From positions 62,001-126,000 of the forward strand of contig NZ_JAMXFD010000002.1 of assembly GCF_025370875.1 (NCBI RefSeq): a stretch of 64,000 nt of DNA, read 5' to 3'. Both the position numbers and the translations under genes were made by a program. Numbering within the stretch: position 1 is the stretch's first letter; each line of letters opens with the position of its first letter. Under the pieces are notes generated by a model, which was not told the origin of the DNA, searched no databases, and worked only from the letters and a program-made list of their open reading frames with translations. Shown piece after piece: positions 1-8,264 of this stretch. Source of the DNA: Laspinema palackyanum D2c (GTDB lineage Bacteria > Cyanobacteriota > Cyanobacteriia > Cyanobacteriales > Laspinemataceae).

Positions 1-332
1 GGAAAGCTCTCCCCAGTTTCAGCGCTATAAGTCCCGGGACTCAGCCGGATTGTAGTGTTGGGTTTGGCTTGTCGCAACGCTTGAGTAATCGTTTTAAAGG
101 GGGCGGATTCGCTCCCGTTACCACTGGAGTCATTCCCCTGAGTGGGATTGACAAATAGCTGGGTTTGTGAGGCTACTTCGGTGCCGGAATTTTGGGCGGT
201 TTGGAATTCAGGAACGTTTTGGGCGATCGCCGTTGACCCATAGAACCAAAACAATGCAGTCGTGGCAACTCCTAACGGGGCCAGGATGCGATACTTATCT
301 GAATGCGATTGATGGGGGCTTCTAAAACTCAC
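1..332 (-). CDS. DUF1565-like exported protein, partial (C-terminus outside window)
   Basis: Only the N-terminal 110 codons lie in the window; the frame is still open at base 1. The GTG start at 332 is preceded by AGGAGG with 6 bases of spacing, which decides the start. The first ~45 residues look like a signal peptide: a basic N-terminus, the hydrophobic run ILAPLGVATTALFWFYG, then STAIAQ. Next comes the motif LFVNPTQGNDSSGNG followed by APFKTITQALRQAKP and IRLSPGTYS. This is the usual opening of DUF1565-type right-handed beta-helix proteins of cyanobacteria, which are exported and of unknown substrate. The gene is divergent from thiE; the 275-bp spacer must hold both promoters, but no clear operator was seen. 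Family call is from motif recall on a fragment. Confidence 0.72.
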   Translation of the reverse strand, partial: MSFRSPHQSHSDKYRILAPLGVATTALFWFYGSTAIAQNVPEFQTAQNSGTEVASQTQLFVNPTQGNDSSGNGSESAPFKTITQALRQAKPNTTIRLSPGTYSAETGESF

Positions 333-607
333 GACTCTCCTCCTACTAAACGAATCACCTTCTTCAGTTACAGTTCATCTGATGTAGATGCCGATAAAAT
401 GCCCGAATGTCAATCTCTTCCCTCCTGATTATCCAATGAATGTAACGGATGTCTAATTTTTTGTGCCACAATAAATTTCACCGCTTAAAAAAAATTAAAA
501 AAGCGCCCAAGATATTATAAGTTTGCATCATAGAGTTCCTCAATGTTCACGCCTCATGGGAAACGTTAAAACAGACTGTTCGGATATAGCAATCACAGGG
601 GGTTTCA

Positions 608-1720
608 ATGGCTGACAAAAACAGCGGGTTAGCAAGGGTGTCGGATTTAGGGACCCTCCAGTTGCAACCGGCGCTCTGTCGGATTTTAGATGCCAATTTA
701 GACCGGGCACGAGAAGGCTTGCGGATTATTGAAGAATGGTGTCGCTTTGGCTTGCAAAGTTCACCTCTGGCTCATGAGTGTAAATCCATGCGCCAGGAAC
801 TTGCCAGTTGGCACGCACCGGAACTGCGGGCGGCCCGCAATACCCCAGGGGACCCCGGTACAGACCTGAGCCACCCCCAAGAAGAAGAACGCTCTGGCAT
901 TGATTCCCTGTTGCAGGCGAACTGCTGTCGGGTGGAAGAAGCCCTGCGGGTCCTGGAGGAATATGGCAAGCTGTACCATCCAGATATGGGCGCTGTGTTT
1001 AAGCAGATGCGTTACCGCGTTTATACCCTGGAAAGTAGTTTAATGGCTTACCGGCGTCGTCAACTCCTGGATCAATCTCCTCTATATCTGGTTACGTCCC
1101 AAAATGATAAGTTGTTCGCCGTGGTAGAAGCGGCCCTAGAAGGGGGCTTAACCTTGGTGCAGTACCGTGACAAAAATACAGATGATGGGGAGCGTCTCAG
1201 GAATGCGGAACAACTCCGCCAGATTTGTCACCACTACGGGGCCCTTTTTATTATGAATGACCGGGTGGATTTAGCCTTAGCTGTAGATGCGGATGGGGTG
1301 CATTTGGGACAACAGGATATGCCGATCGCCTTTGCACGCCAGTTGCTTGGCCCTCAACGTTTAATCGGTCGTTCTACCACGAACCCGGAAGAAATGCAAC
1401 GGGCGATCGCAGAAGGGGCGGACTATATTGGGGTGGGTCCGGTGTATGAAACGCCGACAAAACCGGGCAAAACTCCAGCGGGTTTGGCCTATGTTCGCTA
1501 TGCTTCGGAGCATTCTTCGATTCCTTGGTTTGCGATCGGTGGTATCGATATGCACAACCTCACCGATGTCCTCGATTGTGGTGCGGAACGGGTGGCAGTG
1601 GTGCGTGGCATCATGGATGTGGAACAGCCGACATTAGTTACCCAATATTTTCTGTCTCAAATGAATCGGATTCAAACCCTGAAAGCTGTTGAACAACGGA
1701 ATGTCCAGTCTAATGCCTGA
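608..1720 (+). CDS. thiE: Thiamine-phosphate synthase with cyanobacterial N-terminal extension
   Basis: ThiE couples hydroxymethylpyrimidine-PP to the thiazole phosphate to give thiamine phosphate in the cytoplasm. At 370 residues it is longer than the ~210-residue single-domain enzyme. Residues ~20-150 form the helical N-terminal domain typical of cyanobacteria (ILDANLDRAREGLRIIEEWCRF, then a second similar helix VEEALRVLEEYGKL). Residues ~157-355 are the TIM-barrel synthase, with YLVT, LVQYRDKN, NDRVDLALAVDADGVHLGQ, GRSTTNPEE, GADYIGVGPVYETPTKPG and FAIGGI. The ATG at 608 is adopted; the bases before it (CACAGGGGGTTTCA) carry a weak ribosome site. It overlaps thiS by 8 bases, so the two are probably co-transcribed. 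A decayed partial copy lies at 4123-4649. I saw no TPP riboswitch in the leader. Confidence 0.96.
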   Translation: MADKNSGLARVSDLGTLQLQPALCRILDANLDRAREGLRIIEEWCRFGLQSSPLAHECKSMRQELASWHAPELRAARNTPGDPGTDLSHPQEEERSGIDSLLQANCCRVEEALRVLEEYGKLYHPDMGAVFKQMRYRVYTLESSLMAYRRRQLLDQSPLYLVTSQNDKLFAVVEAALEGGLTLVQYRDKNTDDGERLRNAEQLRQICHHYGALFIMNDRVDLALAVDADGVHLGQQDMPIAFARQLLGPQRLIGRSTTNPEEMQRAIAEGADYIGVGPVYETPTKPGKTPAGLAYVRYASEHSSIPWFAIGGIDMHNLTDVLDCGAERVAVVRGIMDVEQPTLVTQYFLSQMNRIQTLKAVEQRNVQSNA

Positions 1721-1922
1721 AATAGCGTTACAAGTAAATGGTGAAACCCAGTCTTGTCCCCCGGGACTGAATCTCCCGCAGTTTCTAGAACAGTTGGGGT
1801 TAAATCCGCGATTGGTGGCGGTGGAGTACAACGGGGAAATCCTCCATCGGCAATTTTGGGAGGGAACTCAGATGCAGCAAGGCGATCGGCTGGAAATTGT
1901 CACCATTGTGGGCGGCGGTTAA
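1713..1922 (+). CDS. thiS: Sulfur carrier protein ThiS
   Basis: ThiS is the small ubiquitin-like carrier whose C-terminal glycine is thiocarboxylated and donates sulfur for the thiazole ring. The 69-residue product reads MPEIALQVNGE... and ends in IVTIVGGG, with the obligatory terminal Gly-Gly. The ATG at 1713 gives the normal length for the family. Earlier in-frame starts at 1689 (TTG) and 1701 (ATG) add only non-conserved residues. The start overlaps the end of thiE (ATGCCTGA), which fits translational coupling. Partner genes thiG and thiF are not in this window. The relic copy at 4123-4649 ends in VGSG, so it could not be activated normally. Confidence 0.93.
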   Translation: MPEIALQVNGETQSCPPGLNLPQFLEQLGLNPRLVAVEYNGEILHRQFWEGTQMQQGDRLEIVTIVGGG

Positions 1923-1973
1923 GGGTCCATAAGGAAGGAGCAATTGCAACACCTATAGGGGTTAAAACGAGTT

Positions 1974-2190
1974 GCAACAACCGGCGGGGGATAAATCCCC
2001 CGCCTAACAGCTCAAGTCGGTTGAAACCGACTGAAAACACCACGACATAAGACTTGCAGTCGTCTTTAGACGACTTTAGCTATTAGGCCGCCAATCGTTT
2101 AAACCCCCGCCGGTTGTTGAGAATGGTGCAAGATCTCGGTTTCAACCCCCGCCGGTTGCCCGCCGGTTGTTGCAATTGGTGCAAGCTCTC
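1974..2190. repeat. Fold-back repeat element, copy 1
   Basis: Starts GCAACAACCGGCGGGGG and reads through AGTCGGTTGAAACCGACT, then CGTCTTTAGACGACTTTAGC, to CCCCCGCCGGTTGTTG, so its ends are inverted repeats of each other and the inside is built of smaller palindromes. A partial second right end follows at 2120-2190. The same architecture recurs at 4669, 19892, 38038, 42644, 49879 and 58948. No protein is encoded. It sits just after thiS and might also end transcription. Confidence 0.85.
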
Positions 2191-2206
2191 AGATTGATGT
2201 AAAAAC

Positions 2207-2470
2207 CCCTAGGTTCGGCTATCCTCCCCCAAATCCGTTGGAATTTCGAGTTCGGTTGGCAGAGGAAAACGATGCATTAGAAGGGAGGCAGAACGTTAAA
2301 TCTGCCTGCCGACTCCCAAATTACAGAACGGTACTGATAGAACAGATACCTTCTGAGTCGGAACCCTTTTGAAGAGAATCGGACTTCCTAGCTGCTTTAT
2401 GTATAGAAAACTGCTTTCAGCAATTAAACCCTTTTTCAAACCCCTCCTGGCGATCGCCTGGGTCGCCGTC
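2207..2470 (+). pseudogene. 5' remnant of a second DUF1517 gene (duplicate copy 1)
   Basis: This stretch matches 4850-5105, the leader and first codons of the intact DUF1517 gene, with scattered substitutions. The shared parts include the leader GGTTCGGCTATCCTCCCCC and the coding start ATGTATAGAAAACTGC (here at 2399). Similarity stops just after GGCGATCGCCT near 2462. The next recognisable piece of the same gene is at 4055, after the MFS transporter, so an insertion of ~1.6 kb split this copy. In this copy the upstream ATG equivalent of 5012 is changed to AAG while the ATG equivalent of 5039 is kept. Only about 25 codons survive and no function is expected. Confidence 0.8.
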
Positions 2471-2535
2471 CGTCTCGTCCGCACTACAAAAACGGTATTT
2501 TTTCTTAATAAGTAGGTCAATAAAATTAAATATCA

Positions 2536-2580
2536 AAACTTCAAAAAAACCGAGTTTTTAACCCCGTTTTTTTGAAGTTT
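2536..2580 (-). terminator. Intrinsic terminator of the MFS transporter gene
   Basis: A perfect 15-bp inverted repeat (AAACTTCAAAAAAAC at 2536-2550 and its complement at 2566-2580) encloses a 15-base loop, 28 bases past the stop of the leftward transporter gene. The A/T runs make it usable in both directions. Confidence 0.7.
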
Positions 2581-2607
2581 AATTACGCATCACTTTTCCC
2601 CTTTCCC

Positions 2608-3885
2608 TTAACTAGCTTTAGAATTTTCTATTTCATCTAAAGGAATAAAAAATAGAGTGAGCATTCCCGGAATTGCTAGTAAACATACGAGTATAAAAAA
2701 TCCTGGATAGCCAAGTTTTTCCTGAATGTAACCGCTAATTAATCCCGGAATCATCATGCCAAGTGCCATAATCCCTGTAGAGATTGCAAAATGAGAAGTT
2801 TTGTACTCTCCCTTGCAAATATACATTAAATAAACCGCGAAAGCAGTATAGCCTAATCCCGAACAAAATTGATCCAGGGAAACAAGGGGATAGACTAATA
2901 GTTTTTCCGGTTGAGTATAAGCCATATAAACGTAAAAGATATTCGGTAAATTCAAGGCTAACGCCATCGGCCAAATAGTTTTCTTTAATCCATATTTGGC
3001 AATAATAAGCCCGCCCAATATACCTCCCATCAGTAAAGATATTACCCCTACGGTTAGGTTAATCCAACCCACATCTTCGGTTGATAGTCCTAAGCCTCCT
3101 ACTGCTAGGCTATCTTTAAAAAATAAAGTAGCCATTTTTCCAAGTAGTGCTTCTCCGAATCGATAGAGCAAGATAAATGCTAGTGTAGCCGCAATTTTAT
3201 TCTGTCGAAAGTAAGAACTAATGACTTCTACAAAAGGAACAGTTTCTTTAATTTCCTTTGGAGAAAGTTGGGAATCACTTTCAGGGAAAGGTAAAATCAA
3301 TCGGTGATAAAGGAAAAGCCCCCCAAAGATTAAAGCGGTTAAACCTAGGGCAAGACTCCAGCTTAAAGGAATATTGCCGAGGGATGTTGCCAGTCTACCC
3401 GCAAATACTATTAAAACTCCCTCCGTGAACATCCGGGCTACTCGGTAAAAAATATTGCGAATACCCACATAGAAAGCTTGTTGTTCTGGACTTAATGCCA
3501 GCATATAAAATCCGTCAGCCGCAATGTCATGGGTGGCGGAAATAAAAGCAGCGACTGTAAAGGCGCATAGAGAGATGAAAAAGAAATTCGACATTTGCAC
3601 AGAGAGCGCTATTAAACTTAAGCAGCCCATCATAGCTAAATTTGTATAGAGTATCCAATTCCTTTTCGTTGAGTAAATATCAATAAAAGGTCCCCAAAAC
3701 ATTTTTATGACCCAAGGCAGGTAAAGAAGGCTTGTCCAAAAAGTAATTTCGGCATTGCTTATTTTTAGGTCTTTATAAATCAGAAGCGAAACCGTGTTAA
3801 TAATGAAATAAGGGACGCCTTCAGCAAAATAAAGGGTCGGAACGAAAGTCCAAGGGTTGCGATACGAGCTTTTTTTGAATATCAT
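2608..3885 (-). CDS. MFS transporter, AmpG-like
   Basis: A 425-residue inner-membrane protein with about 12 hydrophobic segments. Marks of the AmpG branch of the major facilitator superfamily are visible: TLYFAEGVPYFIINTVS near the N-terminus, LPWVIKMFWGPFIDIY, ATHDIAADGFY in the fourth helix region, and LDQFCSGLGYTAFAVYLMYI with TSHFAISTGIMALG in the second half. AmpG imports muropeptides in enterobacteria, but cyanobacterial and Bacteroidetes relatives have unknown substrates, so only the family is called. The ATG at 3885 has a weak ribosome site. The gene is clearly more AT-rich than its neighbours and lies inside a broken copy of the DUF1517 gene, which suggests acquisition by transfer. 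Confidence 0.85.
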   Translation of the reverse strand: MIFKKSSYRNPWTFVPTLYFAEGVPYFIINTVSLLIYKDLKISNAEITFWTSLLYLPWVIKMFWGPFIDIYSTKRNWILYTNLAMMGCLSLIALSVQMSNFFFISLCAFTVAAFISATHDIAADGFYMLALSPEQQAFYVGIRNIFYRVARMFTEGVLIVFAGRLATSLGNIPLSWSLALGLTALIFGGLFLYHRLILPFPESDSQLSPKEIKETVPFVEVISSYFRQNKIAATLAFILLYRFGEALLGKMATLFFKDSLAVGGLGLSTEDVGWINLTVGVISLLMGGILGGLIIAKYGLKKTIWPMALALNLPNIFYVYMAYTQPEKLLVYPLVSLDQFCSGLGYTAFAVYLMYICKGEYKTSHFAISTGIMALGMMIPGLISGYIQEKLGYPGFFILVCLLAIPGMLTLFFIPLDEIENSKAS

Positions 3886-4054
3886 GAAATTGATTTTAGG
3901 AAAAAAGGCCAGAAATCAAACGGGGGAATTTGCCTGTGGAAAACAGGAGCGTCAAGAAAGTCGGAAAATATTAATTTACCATGTGTCACTTATATCTTTA
4001 GACTTTCTTCATCAGGGATCGATCGCCACTTTGATGACTTTGCGATCGCGCATA

Positions 4055-4121
4055 TTGGTACTCGGTAGCGCCAATGCCGCCTTTGCCGCCCGTTCTGGGG
4101 GACGCATTGGGGGTGGTTCCC
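4055..4121 (+). pseudogene. Internal fragment of the split DUF1517 copy
   Basis: Encodes LVLGSANAAFAARSGGRIGGGS, nearly the same as the signal-peptide end and Gly-rich start of the intact gene (5115-5178). It continues the remnant that stops near 2462, so the two pieces flank the MFS insertion. At 4121-4123 it passes abruptly into thiE sequence; this is the junction of the tandem duplication. Confidence 0.8.
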
Positions 4122-4122
4122 T

Positions 4123-4649
4123 GTGGTAGAAGCGGCCCTAAAAGGGGGCTTAACCTTGGTGCAGTCCCGTGACAAAAATACAGATGATGCGGACTATCTC
4201 CAGAATGCGGAACAACTGCGCCAAATTTGTCACCACTACGGGGTGTTATTGATTATGAATGACCCGGTAGACTTGGCCTTTGGGGTGCCTGGGGGACAAC
4301 AGGATATGCCGATCGCCTTTGCACGGCACTTGCTTGGCCCTCAACGTTTAATCGGTCCTCCTACCACGAACCCGGAAGAAAGGCAACGGGCGATCGCAGA
4401 AGGGGCGAACTATCTTGGGGTGGGTCCGGTGTATGAAACCCCCACAAAACCGGGTAAAGTCTCAGCGGGTCTAGCTTATGTCCGCTATGCTTCGGAGCAT
4501 TCTTCGGTCCCTTGGTTTGCGATCGGTGGCATCGAGGGTTGATGGCGGTGGATTACACCGGGGAAATTCTCCATCGGCAATTTTGGGAGGAAACTCCGAT
4601 GCAGCAAGGCGATCGCCTGGAAATTGTTCCCATTGTTGGCAGCGGCTAA
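4123..4649 (+). pseudogene. Fused thiE-thiS remnant (duplicate copy 2)
   Basis: Begins at VVEAALKGGLTLVQ, equivalent to base 1121 of the intact thiE, so the whole N-terminal domain and the start of the barrel are missing. The Asp-Gly-Val-His-Leu segment of the active-site region is lost (LAFGVPGGQQDMP replaces the longer form with VDADGVHLGQ). The barrel stops at FAIGGIEG, where a deletion joins it to the middle of thiS (DYTGEILHRQFW). The thiS part ends VGSG rather than VGGG. No ribosome site lies at the first possible start. It is followed by the same fold-back element and then the intact DUF1517 gene, the same order as copy 1. Non-functional relic. Confidence 0.88.
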
Positions 4650-4668
4650 GGGTCCCAGGGAAGCAATT

Positions 4669-4815
4669 GCAACACCGGCGGGGGTTTTAACCCCCGCCTC
4701 ATAGCTAAAGTCGGTTAAAAACCGACTAAAGACATCACGAGATAAGACTTTCAGTCGGTTTCAACCGACTTTAGCTGTTAGGCCGCCAATCGTTTTAACT
4801 CCCGCCGGTTGTTGC
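4669..4815. repeat. Fold-back repeat element, copy 2
   Basis: GCAACACCGGCGGGGG at the left, CCCGCCGGTTGTTGC at the right, with AGTCGGTTAAAAACCGACT and AGTCGGTTTCAACCGACT facing each other inside. It holds the same position after the thiS remnant as copy 1 after thiS, so it was probably duplicated together with the genes. Confidence 0.85.
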
Positions 4816-5038
4816 AATTGGTGCAAGATATGACATCGGAGAAATCCCCAAGGTTCGGCTATCCTCCCCCAAATTCGTTGGGATTTCGAGTTCCGTTGGC
4901 AGAGGAAAACGATACATTAGAAGGGAGGCAGAAAGTTACCTCTGCCTGCCGACTCCCAAATTCCAGAATGGTACTGATATAGCAGACACCTTCTGAGTCG
5001 GGACCCTTTTGATGAGAATTGGACTTCCTAGCTGCTTT

Positions 5039-6004
5039 ATGTATAGAAAACTGCTTTCAGCAATTAAACCCTTTTTCAAACCCCTCCTGGCGATCGCCTT
5101 GGTCGTTGTTTTGGTCCTCGGTAGTGCCGATGCTGCCTTTGCCGCTCGTTCTGGGGGACGCATCGGAGGCGGTTCCTTCCGTGCCCCCTCTCGCTCCTAT
5201 TCTTCTCCAACCCGCACCTATCAACCCGGGGCGGGTGGTGGCTATTATCCCGGTGGCGGTGGATTTGGATTTCCCTTCCTGCTGCCGTTCTTCGGCTTTG
5301 GCGGAGGGTTTGGCGGATTGTTCAGTATCTTCATTGTGATCGCCCTTGCCAACTTCCTGATGCAAGCTTTCCGCCGTGCCGGTAGCGAAGAAACTGCTGA
5401 ATCCACGAACAATCCGACAGTGGCGATCGGTCAAGTCCAAGTCGGACTCTTAGCCGAAGCGCGAGGACTACAAGAGGAACTCGATAAACTCGCCATGAGT
5501 GCCAATACTGGGTCTGCAGAAGGTCGTGCCCAAGTCCTGCAAGAAGTCAGCCTCGCCCTCTTGCGCCATCCCGAATACTGGGTTTACGGTGCCACCCAAT
5601 CGGAAAAAACCCGCTTAGCGGTTGCCGAAGCCAAATTTAACCAACTCGCCCTCGCGGAACGGTCCAAAGTTCAAGAGGAAACCCTTTCCAATGTCAATAA
5701 CCAGTTACGCGACGGTAATGCAACCAAAGCCTTACCGACGGATGAAAACGGCGAACTGATGACAACCGAAACCGCTGCACCCAGTGAATATATCGTGGTC
5801 ACTTTAGTCGTCGGCACATTAGGTAATCTGCAACTCCCCACGATTAACGGTTCTGACCAAATGCGCCAAGCCTTAAGTCAAATTGGCGGCATTGGTAGCG
5901 AACAATTGTTAGCCTTCGAGGTCCTCTGGACACCGCAAGCGAAAGGAGATACTCTCACTACCGATGATATGTTGACCTACTATCCGAATCTACAATTGGT
6001 ATAA
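5039..6004 (+). CDS. DUF1517 family membrane-anchored protein
   Basis: 321 residues from the chosen ATG at 5039. An upstream ATG at 5012 adds only ten residues and is not kept in the duplicated remnant, so the shorter start is preferred; neither has a strong ribosome site. Residues 1-35 form a signal sequence (KPLLAIALVVVLVLGSADAAFA). They are followed by a Gly/Ser/Tyr-rich linker with SGGRIGGGSF, a second hydrophobic segment at ~85-105 (FSIFIVIALANFLMQAF), and a conserved soluble domain (VAIGQVQVGLLAEARGLQ to the end). DUF1517 proteins are widespread in cyanobacteria and plastids; their role is not established. It is the intact end of a tandem duplication and is followed by a clear terminator. 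Confidence 0.9.
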   Translation: MYRKLLSAIKPFFKPLLAIALVVVLVLGSADAAFAARSGGRIGGGSFRAPSRSYSSPTRTYQPGAGGGYYPGGGGFGFPFLLPFFGFGGGFGGLFSIFIVIALANFLMQAFRRAGSEETAESTNNPTVAIGQVQVGLLAEARGLQEELDKLAMSANTGSAEGRAQVLQEVSLALLRHPEYWVYGATQSEKTRLAVAEAKFNQLALAERSKVQEETLSNVNNQLRDGNATKALPTDENGELMTTETAAPSEYIVVTLVVGTLGNLQLPTINGSDQMRQALSQIGGIGSEQLLAFEVLWTPQAKGDTLTTDDMLTYYPNLQLV

Positions 6005-6030
6005 GTTCACTGTTTTGAGCAGTTGACTTC

Positions 6031-6066
6031 AAAGAGGGAGGTATCACTTGCTATCTCCCTCTTTTT
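6031..6066 (+). terminator. Intrinsic terminator after DUF1517 gene
   Basis: AAAGAGGGAG (6031-6040) pairs with CTCCCTCTTT ending near 6064 and runs into a T stretch, 27 bases after the DUF1517 stop. Confidence 0.8.
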
Positions 6067-6079
6067 ATGAAAGAAAGGG

Positions 6080-6150
6080 AACCACAGATTTCACAGATTT
6101 TCACGGATTTTTTTCTGTGTAATCTGTGAAATTTGTGTAATCTGTGGTTT
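6080..6150. repeat. CCACAGATT hairpin repeat, copy 1
   Basis: AACCACAGATT at the left and AATCTGTGGTT at the right, with further CACAGATT/AATCTGTG pairs inside, so the whole 70 bases fold back. A close relative lies at 8132-8192 and a weaker one at 10139-10194. Non-coding. Confidence 0.8.
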
Positions 6151-6222
6151 CAGGATTACCACCAATCTTTATGCGATAATCAGGAAACGCTATATTGTCC
6201 TATTAGCTTCCCCTGAGACTGT

Positions 6223-8106
6223 ATGAGCCTGTGCATCAACCCCCACTGTTCCAAACCCGATCGCCTCGATAATATCAATAACCGTTACTGTCAAAGTTGC
6301 GGTTCTGACTTGTTTCTGAATGAGCGTTATCGGGTCATGCGGCTATTGAGCGATCGCAGCGGTTTTGGCAATATTTACGAAGTGTTTGAGCAGGGGACCC
6401 CCAAAATCCTGAAAGTTCTCAAGTCAGAGTGGAATAGCGACGCGAAAGCCGTTGAGTTATTTAAGCGAGAAGCAGAAGTCCTGCGTCAACTCCCTCACCC
6501 CGGCATTCCCCAAGTGGAGGGTTACTTCCAGTATCAAACCCGATCAAATTTTGGGTTGCACTGCATTGTCATGGAAAAAATTGACGGGGTTGATTTAGAA
6601 CAATGGTTAGAGCAACGGAATAATCAAGGGATTACCCAGGAACAAGCAATTCAATGGTTGAAAGAAATTGCCGAAATTTTGCAGCTTGTTCATGAAAAGC
6701 AGTTTTTTCATCGAGATATTAAGCCCGGGAATATTATGATTCGTCCCAATGGGCAATTAGTCTTGATTGACTTCGGCACAGCGCGCCAAGAAACTTATAC
6801 TTACTTAGCAAAAGTGGGCGGAGTTGGCGGCATTACTTCAGTCACTTCTGCGGGATATACGCCACCGGAACAGCAAAATGCTCAAGCGGTACCGCAATCG
6901 GATTTTTTTGCCTTGGGGCGGACCTTGGTGCAGTTATTAACCGGGCAACATCCCTTAAAGTTTTATGATGCTCATCAGGATGAGTTAAACTGGCGCAGTC
7001 CTTCGGGAATCTCCCCTCTGTTATTAGATTTTATTGATAATTTAATGGAGCGAATTCCCAGCAAGCGCCCCATGAATACTCAGGCGTTATTGCATCGCAT
7101 TGAGGAACTGGAAAAAATTTTAATAATAGTGCCTAAGTCGCCTCTAATAGGTCGAGTAAGCGGGTCCAATTATCTGCAAGCGAATCCTTGTGTTATCAAA
7201 AAAGCGACTTATTGTGTTAACACCCTAGCCAATATCCTAAGGGGTCATTCTAGCATGGTTAGCTCTGTAGCCATTAGCCCAGATGGGCAGACTCTTGTCA
7301 GTGGTAGTCTTGACGAGACTATCAAAATCTGGAATCTGGCCACCGGGAATTTAATCCGTACCCTAGCGGGTCATTCTCGCGGGGTTAGTTCTATAAAAAT
7401 TAGCCCAGATGGGCAGACCCTTGTCAGTTGCGGTCGTGACAATTGCGGTCGTGGCAATATCAAAATCTGGAATCTCACCACCGGGAATTTAATCCGTACC
7501 CTAGCGGGTCATTCTCTCTGGGTTAGTTCTGTAGCCATTAGCCCAGATGGGCAGACCCTTGTTAGTTGCGGTGGTGACAAGGATATCAAAATCTGGAATC
7601 TGGCCACTGGGAATTTAATCTCTACCCTAGCGGTTTATTCTCCCTTCCTTGCTTCTGTAAAAATTAGCCCGGATGGGCAGACCCTTGTCAGTCATGGTGG
7701 CTCCACTATCAAAATCTGGAATCTAGCTACCGGGAATTTAATCTCTACCCCAGCGGTTCATTCTCGCAAGGTTAATTCTGTGGCCATTAGCCCAGATGGG
7801 CAGACCCTTGTCAGTGGTAGTCTTGACACGACTATCAAAATCTCGAATCTGGCCACTGGGAATTTAATCCGTACCCTAGGGCGTCATTCTCTCTGGGTTA
7901 GGTCTGTAGCCATTAGCCCAGATGGGCAGACCCTTGTCAGTTGCGGTGGTGACGCGGCTATCAAAATCTGGAATCTGGCCAATGGGAATTTAATCCGTAC
8001 CCTAGGGGGTCATTCTCTCTGGGTTACGTCTGTAGCCATTAGCCCGGATGGGCAGACCCTTGTCAGTTGCGATCGTAACACTATCAAAATCTGGCGAGGT
8101 CAATAA
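6223..8106 (+). CDS. Serine/threonine protein kinase with C-terminal WD40 propeller
   Basis: 627 residues in three parts. Residues 1-30 carry a zinc-ribbon-like set of cysteines (C4, C9, C23, C26). Residues ~33-295 are a Hanks-type kinase with a glycine loop near SDRSGFGNIYEV, a candidate ATP lysine in KVLKSEW, the catalytic loop HRDIKPGN (~163), IDFGTAR (~181) and GYTPPEQ. From ~340 to the end there are seven WD40 repeats, each built on VAISPDGQTLVS...IKIWNLATGNLI, enough for one closed seven-bladed propeller. The blades are almost identical at the DNA level, which suggests recent amplification. No membrane segment is seen, so it is probably cytosolic. The propeller would select partners; substrates are unknown. 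The gene is bracketed by the two hairpin repeats at 6080 and 8132. Confidence 0.93.
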   Translation: MSLCINPHCSKPDRLDNINNRYCQSCGSDLFLNERYRVMRLLSDRSGFGNIYEVFEQGTPKILKVLKSEWNSDAKAVELFKREAEVLRQLPHPGIPQVEGYFQYQTRSNFGLHCIVMEKIDGVDLEQWLEQRNNQGITQEQAIQWLKEIAEILQLVHEKQFFHRDIKPGNIMIRPNGQLVLIDFGTARQETYTYLAKVGGVGGITSVTSAGYTPPEQQNAQAVPQSDFFALGRTLVQLLTGQHPLKFYDAHQDELNWRSPSGISPLLLDFIDNLMERIPSKRPMNTQALLHRIEELEKILIIVPKSPLIGRVSGSNYLQANPCVIKKATYCVNTLANILRGHSSMVSSVAISPDGQTLVSGSLDETIKIWNLATGNLIRTLAGHSRGVSSIKISPDGQTLVSCGRDNCGRGNIKIWNLTTGNLIRTLAGHSLWVSSVAISPDGQTLVSCGGDKDIKIWNLATGNLISTLAVYSPFLASVKISPDGQTLVSHGGSTIKIWNLATGNLISTPAVHSRKVNSVAISPDGQTLVSGSLDTTIKISNLATGNLIRTLGRHSLWVRSVAISPDGQTLVSCGGDAAIKIWNLANGNLIRTLGGHSLWVTSVAISPDGQTLVSCDRNTIKIWRGQ

Positions 8107-8131
8107 AGTAGGCGGGGAACCGCAGTAAATT

Positions 8132-8192
8132 AACCACAGATTACACAAATTTTCAGGGATTTTTTCTGTGTCATCTGTGTAATCTGTGGTTT
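8132..8192. repeat. CCACAGATT hairpin repeat, copy 2
   Basis: AACCACAGATT ... AATCTGTGGTT fold-back, closely matching 6080-6150. It lies between the convergent kinase and glycosyltransferase genes and could act as a two-way terminator. Confidence 0.8.
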
Positions 8193-8264
8193 AAGGATTA
8201 GATGGGGACGATGCCTCGTTTGACGGCAACGATCGCCGCTTGGGTGCGATCTCGACCTAGTAGG

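Noticed and set aside
340-607. TPP riboswitch upstream of thiE
   Set aside because: Expected, but the conserved CUGAGA and pyrophosphate-sensing blocks were not found in the leader.
2470-4050. Insertion sequence carrying the MFS gene
   Set aside because: No transposase and no terminal inverted repeats or target duplication were recognised at the borders.
5057-5440. Leftward open frame opposite the DUF1517 gene
   Set aside because: Shadow of a Gly-rich coding region; no motif and no ribosome site.
7250-8100. Regular DNA repeats suggesting a CRISPR array
   Set aside because: The period is ~120 bases and every unit is in frame as a WD40 blade; it is coding sequence.
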